The position numbers and the translations under genes are program-made. Below the pieces are notes generated by a model, which had not been told where the DNA came from, searched no databases, and saw only the letters and a list, made by a program, of their open reading frames with translations. This document shows, piece by piece, positions 6,961-17,314 of a stretch of DNA of 20,255 bases (the stretch's first letter is position 1; the number at the start of each line of letters is the position of its first letter). This DNA comes from Chara braunii (taxonomy: Eukaryota > Streptophyta > Charophyceae > Charales > Characeae), in contig BFEA01001200.1 of assembly GCA_003427395.1 (NCBI GenBank), positions 68,268 to 88,522 on the forward strand. The letters run 5' to 3'.

Positions 6961-8830
6961 TCAGTGCGCCAAGGGGACCCGCTGGCTACCCCAATCTTCC
7001 TCTTCGTTATGGAAGCAATAGCCTCATTCCTACGCAAAGACCCCTCCATACATAGACAACCAGAGGTCAATGTAGGATCAACCCACCACTTACAGTTCCC
7101 GACAGTAATCATGTTGACAGACGATCTCACGGTCCTCATAAGAGCTTCAGACTCGTCGTTCAGCGCGTTAGTAAGAGCAATGGAAGCGTTCAGACTGGCA
7201 TCAGGAATGAAGATTAATTGGAAGAAAACAATCGGCTGGTGGCTATCGGAGGAGGAGGTTCCCCAACGTCTAGGCCCTGAGGCAGACATGACATGGGAGA
7301 CACCAGAGACACCTACGCGATATCTAGGCATCTTGCTGGTGAAGGATGGCCTCGCCCCTCAAATGGCCCAAAATATACTCACCAAACAAATTAACAAACT
7401 AGGCAGATGGGGTAATACATTCACATCATTGCTGGGGCGTGCACTAGCCATTAATAATTTCTCTATTTTTTCTATGATGTGGTACATAGCGTCAATCTGG
7501 ACCGTTCCTGACCATACAATCAAGGAAGTTAACCGTAAAGCAAGAGCATACTTGTGCTCGGGTGACCCAAACAAAGAGAACTGCATACCAAAGATAGCTT
7601 GGCATTACATCACAAGGAAACCAACCGAAGGAGGTCTTGGTATCATAGACCCCAAACAGGAAACCAAAGCCTTACAAGTCAAATGGATAGTCAAACTACT
7701 GACTAAACCTGGCACAGCATTGAATAAACTGGCCTTGGATAGCATTACGGCCCTAGCACCTACAGCCACACCAGCAAATATGTCCGGACTGTTCTGGGTA
7801 ATGGAGTCCAAGAACAGGGCGCAGAAATCAACAAAGAGGAACCGAGCCAAATGAAGTCAGACCCCCTACACCATATTGGACTGCATTGTTATGGATATGG
7901 CAGGAAGTCATGCCAAGGAAAGTGGGTAGACCCAAATCCAAAGAAGAGGTACTGAGGCAACCCTTGTTTGGTAATCCGTGGGTGAGAGATGAAAGTGATC
8001 ACCAACTATCCCTTAAGCCTAGAGGAAGGAGATGGTTGTCATGGATCAAACATGGAGTTTGGAAAGTGAGCCATTTGTGGAACGAGGAGAAAAAGGACTG
8101 GATGACAGACTAGGAACTTGCCTCCCGGCTAGGATGTCACCGACGAGACGAGAACTTACAATCTATTGTCAACTGCATCCCAGAAGGCTGGAAGGAGTTG
8201 TTAAGCGAAGTCTCAACTTGAAAATTGGGTGAATGGGGGGTGAGGGTGCAGGATTTAACCCCCACAAGGGCCTATCAATTCTCCCATAAACAGCAAGGGT
8301 CGGATACTTTGGCAGTGTTTACCTCCTTCCCGATTACCCCCTCCACGTAAGGCCTCTCATCTATCATGAATAAGGAGGTGGAAAGAACAGTCCTAAAACC
8401 CTTTGGTACTCAGAAAAGTCAAAGTGTTGGGTTCATGGCCAAAAACAATCTTCAGAATAGATACGGCGATTCAAGACTTGGAATTTGATCCAGCAGAGTG
8501 GGCTTGGACACCAGACCGAAGCAGAAGCCTCAAAACTGAAGTCTCCATTCAGGAATACACATTCAAGTTGGGATACAACTTACTCCTCAAAACGAAGGAT
8601 CATGAACCAACGATCAAGAACAGATGGCAGAAGCTAATAGGTCACGGCGCTAGTCGGATCCCACAAATACCATGGAAAAAAATCCAAGTCAATTTGCCCT
8701 GTTAAAATCATAAGCCTACAATGGCCCATCTCATATATAGCTCTACTGGTCAACAACTCGCTGCATATCAGAAGAAGCAAGAATGACCCTAACAGATCTT
8801 TAGAAGGCATTGCAAACTTCAGCCAACTTG
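6958..8830 (+). pseudogene. LINE reverse transcriptase, C-terminal half and 3' region
   Basis: Open from the joint to 7854 in one frame: SVRQGDPLATPIFLFVMEA (block B), then TDDLTVLI (block C, with Thr in place of the usual Ala of YADD/FADD), ASGMKINWKKT (block D) and RYLGILL (block E), followed by thumb-like sequence. It then shifts frame near 7855-7886 and continues with a TAG at 8111 and a TGA at about 8219. It shifts again near 8400 into 8403-8705, which contains WTPDRSRSLKTEVSIQEYTF and IPWKKIQ, like the region before the C-terminal zinc-binding segment of plant LINEs. At least two frameshifts and several stops make it a pseudogene. Similarity fades by about 8830. Confidence 0.88.
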
Positions 8831-8839
8831 AAGATGAAA

Positions 8840-9200
8840 AGAGTCGTAAGCCCGAGATGTTACGAGTAAGCGTCAGCGCCGATCGGTAAGCGCCCAACAG
8901 CGTTAACGCCCACGGCTTCCTCGCGCGCGAAGCACGATACCGAATTCAAAGTCGGATGAAACACCATCGCCGCAACTCTTCAGGCCAGCCTCAAGCACGC
9001 CATAGCGGACACGCCCAGCGAGGGATTTCGGCATGCGTGCACCTAGTGCGCGCGTAATTCAACAAGATAACGCGCATAGTGGGGATCCAGGAGTGGGGAC
9101 AAGTCCATTCGAGCTTCTTAGTCCTGCGAAGGTTTTCCTCGAGCCAGCTCACCTCCCAAGCAATGTGAAGTGAGATCCAGCCTACCTATCCTGGACTAAC
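8840..9200. other. CG-rich segment, no gene recognised
   Basis: Base composition changes abruptly after the LINE: many CG dinucleotides and short motifs such as GCGCGCGAAGC, AACGCGCATAG and GTGCGCGCG. There are no long open frames and no recognised RNA gene. It could be unmethylated or young DNA, or the distal 5' end of the element that continues to the right. Neither can be shown from sequence alone. Confidence 0.45.
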
Positions 9201-11160
9201 ATCCTCCATCCCCCCCGAACCCCCCGCTTTACGAGCTGTGTCTCCCCCCGTCTCCCCCTGTCTGGATGCTCTTCCCCTCAACACACCTCACAACTCCAAC
9301 TCCCTCCCCTCTGCCCTCTCTCGGCATCAATCTCCCCCCCCATTTTGTATCTTGTGGTGTGTGTTGAAGCTCGCTCCCCTCCCCCCGTGCACAGGCATCC
9401 GGGACCAGCGTTCTCCCCTCTATTCTCGCAACAGGCCCCGGTCTTCCCCCCTTTGACCGCGCATTGGTATTTCCTTTCCAGCACCAGCCTTTAGTAGCCT
9501 CCTGGCAGCGATTTTCCCCCTCAATAACCTCCCATTCCCTTCCACTCTGCGATCTTCGTGACGCTTCGGCCTCTTCCACACTTTCATCCATCCACTTAAT
9601 CATCAACCTAGCCCCTCTCTCACCCACTCACCTTCCCTTTTACGGGTCTGACCGCCCATCCTCACATCCTCCACTCCTCAAGCCTTGACTTGTCCGACGA
9701 TTGCTTCGCCACAACATCAAGCCTTTTTGACCTATTGCTTCTCCCCCCAACCCTACCCCCACCTTGACGTCGTCGGCCTACAACCCCCACTCCCCTCACG
9801 CAAGCTCTTTCCACCCCGATCCCATTCATCCAGCCTCCCTTTCTTCCACTCTCCCTCCCATCGGTTCACTCATCGGCGCAACCTACCATTCATCCATCCA
9901 TCCTTCAACCCACCCTCCTCTCGTTCTGATCCGTGCATCCACAACCTCTTTCCACCCCGATCCCATCCACCCATCCTCTCCCATCCTCCCTTTCTTCCAA
10001 TCTGCCTTCCATCAGTTCACCCATCCGCACATTCTGCTATCCATCCATCCATCCTTCAAACCCACCTTCCCCTCGTTCTGATCCGTACATCCACAATTGG
10101 CCGTAAGTACGCTCCACCAATACGATCCACCTCACAGTCCTCCCCTTCCCCACCTCCCTCACCCTTAATACTCGGCGATCTTCCAACCTTCCCGACCTCC
10201 ATTCTCCCCTCGATATACACCTCGATCCAGTCCTCATTTTCCAACCGTCTAAGTCTCCTGTGTGCCTCCCCCTTCCCCCTCTCCCCCCCCCTCCCCATTC
10301 CGTCCGAGTGGCGCAATCTACTTCCTCGAGTGTGGTTCGCCACAAGAGCAGCACTCGCCTACATCACTCGTTTCTCCGTTTCCGCAGCCCACCCATCCTC
10401 ACTTCCTTCCGATCAGGCATTCTCCAACCTACCCACTATTGCATCCATCCACCCGGCCGCTCTCCTCGGTCCTTTCCACGGTACTCCCTCCCGGTCCGCA
10501 TCGAATCCTCCCTTCCGACCAACCATCTCACATTCTCACCGCCCCCACCTTCTAAACTTGTCGCCCCGATTGCCCTCTTCGATCCCCTTCGTTCCCCTTT
10601 CCATGACCGCCTTTATGAACTCTTGATCTGGATCAAGGCATTTGACTGTTTGTCTTCCATTCGTCCAGATTCTTCTACCCATCCGACCTCTCCCCCTCCC
10701 CCCCGCTCCTTGTCACACCAGGTGTGGTGTATGCAGCTTACTCTCTCCAATATAGGATCGCCTGTATCACACCCAGATCGTCTTCCCCCACAACAGCCAG
10801 CACCTTCCTGGCCTAGCGCCCCCCACATCAACTGGAGCCCCGCTTTAACTGTTGTCGTATTCTTTGCAGTCCCTCCCCTGCTATCTCCGCCAGTAATTCG
10901 TCCTTGTTTGCAATTGCTACCTGCCCCCTTCTCCCCTACCCCAAACATACCCCTCTTCGCTTACCTGCCTGGTCCTCTTGCTCTATCATACCCGGGTCGC
11001 TCTAGCTGCCTCTCACCACTAGAGCGACGATAACTCCTAATACGACTACCTCTCGCCCAACCCGGACTGATCCACAGGAATCCAAATTTTTTGTTACTCA
11101 TCCCCCTTCCAACCTATCCCCCCCTCCCTCCCTCCCCCCCGGCCCGATTATCCCCCTACA
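9200..11160 (+). other. About 2-kb pyrimidine-biased tract, possible LINE 5' UTR
   Basis: The plus strand is dominated by C and T with frequent CCATCC, CCCTCC and CTTCC. Stop codons all contain A, so all three plus frames stay open for long stretches (for example 9685-10626, 313 codons). The predicted peptides are only Pro, Ser, His and Leu rich strings, so I reject them as genes. The tract ends just before the ORF1-like region at 11.19 kb and contains tandem 141-bp units, which resembles a LINE 5' UTR with promoter monomers. This role is an inference from position. Strand asymmetry of this kind can also favour triplex DNA. Confidence 0.5.
9805..10094 (+). repeat. 141-bp tandem duplication in the pyrimidine tract
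   Basis: Copies start at 9805 and 9946 with CTCTTTCCACCCCGATCCCAT. Both continue through TCCCTTTCTTCCA, CATCCATCCATCCTTCAA and CTCGTTCTGATCCGT.CATCC. Differences are mostly substitutions plus small indels. It could represent promoter monomers of the downstream ORF1-bearing element. Confidence 0.85.
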
Positions 11161-11188
11161 TTATCTGACCTGACAACACAGAGCAAGG

Positions 11189-13290
11189 GTGGACGGATCT
11201 GACAGTAGAAAGAGAGTAGGAGAGGACTGGTTCTTCGTAGTGGAAGAAAATGGCATCCCCAACCCAAAGCGTGGGCACAATAAACCAAAACACTGTGGAG
11301 AAGTGCATCAATGTAATCGACAACGACGCTCTCAAATTTTTGATAGACAAGACAAAGGTTCAAGGGATACATACAAACCACGGAGATACGAAGGATGGAT
11401 GGCAAAGAAGAGGAAATTATTGTTTGGAAGTATCCGGAAGAGAAAGTGGCTGAATTGGATGATCTGCACGAAAGGCGTAGTTTTTAACTTTGCACGCAAT
11501 GGAGCAAAACTTCAACCAGCAGAGAAACGGAAATGCGTCATAGAAACAATCAAGAAAGAACTGAAACTCAAACAATGGGGAGAGACTTTTACTTTGCAAA
11601 ACCTGGGTAGAAACAACATCTTGGCATTGTTTATCCGGGAGGATCACGCAAAAGTTGCGGTTGAGATGCAGTCCAAAAACTAAAACGGCTCGGTATGCAC
11701 GATCACCAAGTGGAAGACAGTACCCAGTGTTTACTGTCTCCTACAAACAGACTCTGCTCAAGGAACACTTTTGGGTCCAGTTCGATAACATCCAACCGGG
11801 TTTCCACGGTTTGCTGGTGGACAGGTTAGAAAGACAGTACCCAGCGAACAAGATCCTCAAATGGCTCCTGCCAACACCAGACTTCTTGGCCCCGCACTGT
11901 GGTTCCATGACTGCGGTGCTGGAAGTCAAGACAGACAACCCCCCGATTTTTCCACAGAATTGGAAGCTTCAGATTGAAAGCAGAGTCGTGGAGATCAAAG
12001 TATCAACTAAGACCTCCCCAATCTGCTTTAGGTGTAGGGAGTGGGGACACATGGGAACAGACCCAAACTGTCCCAAATATCTGAAACAGCCGAAAGAACG
12101 CAAACTCCTCTGGTAAAGGTGGAAGACGCCCCAAGAATCTGGTTCGTTGCTGATAGCAATTACAATGGTTGGGTGTTTGACGATAACCTCGAGGAACCAG
12201 ATTGGGTCTGGCACTATGCCGACCAAGAACCCACAGTCAAGAAACCAAACATCTTTCCCCCGGCAGACAGCAGATGGCAGAAAAAAGCCACGGGGAAAGT
12301 GACAGGCAACCCAACAAGGATCAATATTGATCCTCTAATTGACTCGTGGGTGATCAGGGAAGAGAAATATAGAGAGGACTTACTGTGGGATTTGGATGCA
12401 GTCAGGGAACAGGCATTTCTGGAATTTAACAAGGAACCAACCAATTTCCAAAGCATGCTGAAAAATCTGGAACAGACGGTGCTCCAAATGAAAAATGGGG
12501 CACAAGCAGATAATAAACAGACGTTGGATAACGAGGGGGCGCAAGAGATCCAAGAGGGGGGGCTTAAGAGGCGGAGGGCTACGGACGCACGAGGGAGAGA
12601 GGGAGTGATAACTAACCCCACCGGGAAGGAGGAAGAGGACAAGCTAATAGATTCGAGGGGGACGGGATCCGAACAAACGACAAGGGGGAAGTAACGTCGA
12701 GGGTGGAAGCTCTGTGACGGACAGCGAGGTGGACTCCCAACGGTCTCTGCAATGGCTCAGGGACTATGTGGAAAGGGTTAAAAGGGAAAGGGAGCATGCG
12801 TTCGACATTCGTGTGGCATGTTTGAAACACGCTGAAAGATCTCATATAAGTGGCAAGAAAGGGTTGATCGGTGGAATGGGGAGCTCCAACAACCAATTCA
12901 ATGCTCTCAGGAAGGTTAAAGTTGAAGAATTATCAGAATACACTGCGTTCAGGTATGCTGAAAAGAAGAGAGCAAGGGAACAGGGGCTGAAAGACAAGGA
13001 CAAAACTGTTCCAGACGCTAAAGACGAATTCCAAGATCTACGCCCTAAGAAATGGAAGTCCGAGAAAAAACAGAAAAAGAAGGATCCCGAATTGATGCCG
13101 GTGGAGTCTGACGAAGACTCAGGTCGCACGCTGTTGGAAAAAGAATCTGTCGTGCTGTTAGCACAAACGGATAAACTAAAAAATTTGAACGACCTTACTC
13201 ATATTTTATCACTGACTGATAATAAGTCAAGGGCACATATAGGTAGCAAGTCAGCGCACATAGGGGGTAGCAAGTCAAGGGCACATAATG
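11189..13290 (+). pseudogene. LINE ORF1 / Gag-like protein with CCHC knuckle, frameshifted
   Basis: Several overlapping plus-strand frames join into one Gag-like protein interrupted by shifts. Roughly: 11250-11400 (MASPTQSVGTINQNTVEK), a piece near 11400-11490 (EEEIIVWKYPEEKVAELDD), 11490-11683, 11655-12116, 12041-12694 and 12714-13290. The fourth piece holds CFRCREWGHMGTDPNC, a zinc knuckle of form CX2CX4HX6C, slightly longer than the usual CX2CX4HX4C, directly after a beta-rich region. The last piece is charged and Lys/Glu rich (KKWKSEKKQKKKDPE) and runs into a minisatellite as KSRAH repeats. ORF1 proteins bind RNA and form the retrotransposition particle. No endonuclease or RT follows, so it is a separate 3'-truncated element or the missing 5' part of a relative of the LINE at 6-8.8 kb. 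A captured host gene is less likely given the shifts. Confidence 0.65.
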
Positions 13291-13442
13291 TGTAGAAAGT
13301 CAAGGGCGAGGGCACATGAGTCAAGGAGACGTAACTCGAGGGTAGACAAGTCAAAGGCACGAAAGTCAAGGGCACGAAAGTCAAGGGCACGAAGGTCAAG
13401 GGCGCAAAAGTCAAGGTCACGGAAGTCAAGGGCACAAAAGAC
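13228..13442 (+). repeat. Minisatellite, AAGTCAAGGGCAC family (direct array)
   Basis: Tandem units of about 15 bp (GAAAGTCAAGGGCAC) dominate 13340-13440. Longer variants with inserted GGGGTAGC or TATAGGTAGC (about 23 bp) lie at 13228-13300. The first units overlap the end of the ORF1-like frame and encode KSRAH. The same unit types occur at 15196-15300 and, inverted, at 15484-15630. Confidence 0.88.
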
Positions 13443-13768
13443 ATACCTGAAGGGTAAATAGGTCTAGGGATAGCAAGTTTGTGATGCTCAACCTCACGCC
13501 CTGCACAACTTTCTCGTCGAGGTGACTAAAGCGCGGAAAGGGGCCTGAAAAGCGGCAAAATGGGGCGTGCCAAGGATTTTTGGAAATTTGAGTGTGGAGA
13601 ATTAGACAGAACTGGAATACCTCTGTGTGGGTCCCAGATATGGAGCGATAAGCCAAGCGGGAAAAGCAAAAAAGGGTCCCTTCCTCAACGACTACCTGAT
13701 CCAAAAGTATCTTTGAACTTTGTATCACGCAGCACGACGTCTTTTCGCGGGCCGAAAGGGAGAAGGAA
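13443..13768. other. No recognised gene
   Basis: Both strands carry open frames of about 80-140 codons here (82 codons from 13560 plus; 142 codons from 13854 minus). I could match neither to a family. They overlap each other and may be chance or decayed transposon sequence. Confidence 0.4.
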
Positions 13769-13830
13769 CGCACGTAGGATCTCGGTTTCGAATGAGGGAC
13801 GCACGTAGGATCTCGGTTTCGAATGAGGGA
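13769..13830 (+). repeat. 31-bp perfect tandem duplication
   Basis: The 31 bases CGCACGTAGGATCTCGG...GAGGGA at 13769-13799 are repeated exactly at 13800-13830. Perfect identity suggests a very recent event or an assembly artefact. Confidence 0.95.
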
Positions 13831-15100
13831 CCGGGCGTTCTTCGCACAACTCAAAAGCTGAGTCGGAAGGTCACAGTCTCACTGCTTTCTCCATGAACTC
13901 CTCTTCACCACGTGTTCGATAGTTAACCCTTAGGCTTGGAAGCGCTCCATGCGGCAACAATCGCTGCACAGCGTGCGAGGCCAATGGGGAGCAACTGTCG
14001 GCCACGGGATAACAACCAACTGGTTGAAAGGAAGTAGGGAGGGGAATGAGGATCAACAGTCGCAAAACCCGAATTGACAAATCCAAAACACCGTACTTCG
14101 AAGGGAAAATGATAAGGGTCACCAATCTTGGCTACGGCTTCTCGTACGTCCCACTCGCAAACATGTGTCCTATCCTCGTTGTACAAGAAGGGTAGTGGGC
14201 AGGAATGTTCGAGAAGTCGGCACCCTAATGGCTCCTCTGGTTTAATCCACATGGCCAATACACACGCATCCACTACTCACAAAATAAGGGAACCAACCTC
14301 CATTAACTTTGGGAATTGCCTTCGCAAAGAAAATCAGACAATACGATGTGACTTTCATGCATGATGTCCCTGCACGAAGGGGGATCACCTAGGAAACTAA
14401 TGGATAAGTTCAGGAAGAAGTTTCCGAACAGGCAATCACAGGTTCTTCAAAAAAAAGGAAAAAACAAAGGCAAATTCTGAAGGACGACAACATAAATGGT
14501 TATTCGGGTCGTTAATGGGATGGGCATTCCCTTTTTAAAGTGACAAGAAGAGTGAAGATCTTCACGAGTTAAACAACTTTAAGGGGGTGTCCATTCCCAA
14601 ACCCTTTGATCACATCCATATAAAGGTTACTCTTCTAATCGTACAAAGGGGGCATTCCTTCATAATGAAGATGAAAAGGAAACAGATGCAAAATGTTAGC
14701 CGGCTGGAGTGCTTCACATTCACGATCAGCGGGGGCACAATTAATCTCCTCGTTACGTTCTTCTTGCAAGTGGAAACTTGTAACGAGGGACGGACCGACC
14801 ACGTCGATCGAGAGCGCTAAGGATTTCTCCAAGAAAATTCCTAACTGTGAAGAAAACAAAAGGGAGCTGCATCCATCCATTCATCCACCATCAACACATC
14901 AACCATGTCAAGATCCAAGAGAGGGAGATCATATACACTAGTATCGAGAAGACATTTATCTCACAAGACAACCTTCACACAAAAAGGATATGCGAGGTAG
15001 TGGTTGGTGCACTGATGGAGCTTCCTGGGCAACTGCCATCCTGATGGAACTCATGTGGATGATCAAGGGAGACAAGAAAAAGAAAAGCCTTGAGTTTGGC
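13831..15100. other. No recognised gene
   Basis: No homology, RNA gene or clear element ends were recognised. The longest frame is a 116-codon minus-strand one at 13923-14273, containing no known motif. CATCCATCCATTCATCCACC near 14872-14891 recalls the pyrimidine tract at 9.2-11.2 kb. The stretch lies between inverted minisatellite arrays. Confidence 0.4.
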
Positions 15101-15131
15101 ACTTGGGGGGGTCTATGGCACTGTGTGGACA

Positions 15132-15381
15132 TATGGCATGGCTGCTGGTCTCTCCTTCGACCCCCCCCCCCCCCCCCCCAGTGCATTTGCAACATGGGGG
15201 CATATGTCAAGTGCATATAATTCAAGGGCATCAAACTGCACACAAGTCAAGGGGGCCACCAAAGTGCACGTAAGTCAAGGGGGCCAAGGGGGCCAAGTTC
15301 AATTTATGATGTATGGCATGGCTGCTATGGTCCCTCTGTCGTCGCCCCCCGCCCCCGAGTGCATTTGGCACTTTGGGGCAT
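15132..15381 (+). repeat. Duplicated segment of about 70 bp at 180-bp spacing
   Basis: TATGGCATGGCTGCT, then a C-rich run, then AGTGCATTTG.CA and GGGGCAT occur at 15132-15202 and again at 15312-15381. The first copy holds 19 consecutive C (15161-15179); the second has interrupted Cs. Together with the minisatellite between them they form about one and a half copies of a 180-bp composite unit. Confidence 0.82.
15196..15300 (+). repeat. Minisatellite, AAGTCAAGGG family (second array)
   Basis: Units CATATGTCAAGTGC, ATAATTCAAGGGCATC, CACAAGTCAAGGGGGCC and GTAAGTCAAGGGGGCC follow each other, then shortened GGGGGCCAAG repeats. They are diverged relatives of the array at 13228-13442, in the same orientation. 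Confidence 0.75.
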
Positions 15382-15483
15382 TTTTTTGACACTCTGGAGC
15401 TCACCCGATTTCCAAGTTTTTCCAACCAATTGCAAACTTCAGGTTACTGCGGGTCAAGCCAAGGGCTCATATGAGTTGATTCT

Positions 15484-15630
15484 GTGCCCTTGACTTATGT
15501 GCCCCTTCACTTATGTTCCCCTTGACTTATGTGCTCTTGACTTATGTGCCCTTGACTTGCTACCCCATGTGCCCTTGACTTGCTACCCCATGTGCCCTTG
15601 ACTTGCTCCTGTATGTGCGGTTGACTTGTG
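15484..15630 (-). repeat. Minisatellite, AAGTCAAGGGCAC family (inverted array)
   Basis: Read on the minus strand, this is a run of AAGTCAAGGGCACAT units plus three longer GTAGCAAGTCAAGGGCACAT-type units of about 23 bp. The same two unit types are seen at 13228-13442 but in opposite orientation, making an inverted pair about 2 kb apart. Confidence 0.88.
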
Positions 15631-16670
15631 ATGCACGAGCTTACATGCATGAACGAGTTTCATAGCTCCTCCTTTTTCTTCTGGGGTGCTTCTTCTTGGG
15701 TGACCGGGCTCAGACTAATCCAGTTCCAGTTCCTCTACCTGGTCCAGATTGCATTCCCGCCAGATGGCGATGTCGAGGTTCAGGTTGTCTCGATTGACAT
15801 GGGGTTGTAATGTTGGTTCTCCAAGCCCTTTTGTTGTTCGCAAGGCTTGTCCTTGATGAGCTCCGACGGATGCGACCCGCCAACTAATCATGTCCCTTCG
15901 TTTCTTTTTGCAATTTTCGTTGCATCTGTTGTACTTTTCGCGTAGGATTTACGCACGCCTTAGCGAGTGCGCTCAAAATTCTTTTTCTTTCATGCTTTTC
16001 CAATTTTCGGATGTCGCGGGTGCCTATTGGGATACTTTGCAATGAGTCCTTTCTCTGTGCATGTACATGTTGGAGACATCCCTGCAAGCCCCGTGAAAAT
16101 TTTTGTTGATGGATGATAGAATAGGAATCAACGTAGGAATTCGTGCGCCTTAGAACTCGTGCACGATATTTTTTCTTTCGAATATTTCAATTTCAATTCG
16201 GCCTTAGGAATTAGGCGTAGCTTCACTGACATTTCGCGTAAATGCTTTGGTGCCTTTTCTATTTTGCGCGAATGCTTCTTTGTATGTCGCGTTCTTGCAT
16301 GCAATCTTTCCTCGCTTCCTCAATCCCTTTCTTTGTGCCATCATCGACAATCTGTAACTGTCTTCTTCTCCCTCCCTTCACGCTCTTTCTTTCTTCTTGC
16401 TTCCGTTGAATCTTGGGCGTGCCCCATAATGCTTCCGGTAACCTCCTGTCCGGCCTTCGTCCACGCAGGAAGGCTTTGCTGATCCCCCAAGTAATCGTAG
16501 AAGTTGGATGGCAGCGTGTAAGGAGGCTCTGAACCCCTCACACTGTGTGAATGTATATGTGTGTATCTGTGTAGGTGTGTTCTTCGCATTGTGTATTTGC
16601 CAAACACAACTCCGCAAGGAAAGCCATGACCATGACAGATGGCTCCTCGGCTACAGTGAACCTCGACTGT
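15631..16670. other. No recognised gene
   Basis: Minus-strand codons at 15884-16087 encode a short basic peptide with many Lys, Arg and Gln (ERKRILSALAKACVNPTRK), possibly the remnant of a Gag or nucleic-acid-binding protein, but without a diagnostic motif. Plus-strand 16159-16482 has no known domain. Nothing else could be supported. Confidence 0.35.
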
Positions 16671-16676
16671 GTATAT

Positions 16677-16787
16677 GTGTGTAGGTGTGTAGGTGTGTAG
16701 GTGTGTAGGTGTGTAGGTGTGTGCGTGTGTAGGTGGGTAGGTGTGTAGGTGGGTAGGTGGGTAGGTTGGTAGGTGGGTAGGTGTGTA
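16677..16787 (+). repeat. 8-bp-unit GTGTAGGT microsatellite
   Basis: About 13-14 units of GTGTAGGT, with variants GGGTAGGT and GTGTGCGT, are joined in phase. Interrupted GT-rich sequence lies on both sides (16548-16590 and 16811-16835). Confidence 0.93.
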
Positions 16788-16853
16788 ATTGCTCGTACTT
16801 ACAGCTGTTACTGTGTGTGTATTTGTGTGTGCGTTGTCATGTTCGCTTCACAG

Positions 16854-16969
16854 GACTCCAATAAAAAGCATGACTCTGCCAGACTGTTTCCTGGGACTTT
16901 CACCAACTCATCACGAGTGATCAGGAGGTTGCACCTCAACAGTCTGCCCAGGATGCATTTGACTGATGG
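16854..16969 (+). CDS. Possible internal exon, unknown protein
   Basis: A pyrimidine-containing stretch ending TTCGCTTCACAG precedes GACTCC, and GATGG/GTAAGG follows. Between them only one frame is open, encoding DSNKKHDSARLFPGTFTNSS and on to PRMHLTDG. The start is phase 0 and the end phase 2. I do not recognise the protein and found no convincing partner exon; an ATG-bearing piece at 16626-16668 is a weak candidate. It could be chance. Confidence 0.25.
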
Positions 16970-17314
16970 GTAAGGACTAAGGGCACACCACGTCGCACCA
17001 CGTCGCCCAGAGTTGGCAGCGACACCCTTGTGAGAGCAAAGTGGAAGCAATCCTCACACCAACCCTGCAATCTCCAATCCCTTGACAAGAATGGCAGTAA
17101 GTCTGAGTATGTCACAGCCATAAAACCCACTCTACACACCCACTCCACCACGTTAGCAGTCTACTGGGAACTACTCCAACTATACGTTCCAGCCTCCAGA
17201 GAATAGGCAGGTAGCCTTTGGGTTCCGTTTTTCAGCCTCAATCTCAGCAGCCCAAGCATGGATTCCAGTTGAAAGCTGTCGAGGGTCGGTTATTGTTGCA
17301 TTGTGCTTTTGTGT

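Larger units (their letters stand above)
6060..8830 (+). mobile_element. L1-like LINE fragment with 5' inversion
   Basis: This is one non-LTR retrotransposon copy in two pieces. Positions about 6060-6960 read on the minus strand and hold the linker and first half of reverse transcriptase. Positions about 6958-8830 read on the plus strand and hold the second half, thumb and C-terminal region. The minus piece stops just after the FEKAYD block and its downstream helix, and the plus piece starts at SRSVRQGDPLA, which is the next conserved block. The order (inverted 5' part, then direct 3' part) is that produced by twin priming. The endonuclease is missing (5' truncation), and no poly(A) or target-site duplication was identified. 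Orientation is given for the 3' part. Confidence 0.85.

Noticed and set aside
6853-7331. The 435-codon minus frame (6024-7331) read as one protein through the LINE joint
   Set aside because: Beyond about 6960 it is antisense to the well-conserved second RT half on the plus strand.
9685-11033. Long open frames (up to 313 codons) rich in Pro, Ser, His and Leu
   Set aside because: The strand is almost free of A, so stop codons are rare in all plus frames; peptides are low complexity without any domain.
13228-13442. CRISPR array
   Set aside because: Units are 15-23 bp without unique spacers, the context is eukaryotic and no cas genes are present.
13560-13808. BED-type zinc finger of a hAT transposase
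   Set aside because: A weak impression from MGRAKDFWKF and one Cys; the CX2C...HX3-5H pattern is absent.
13923-14273. 116-codon minus-strand gene
   Set aside because: No motif, no homology recognised, overlapping frames on both strands, and no start or splice support.
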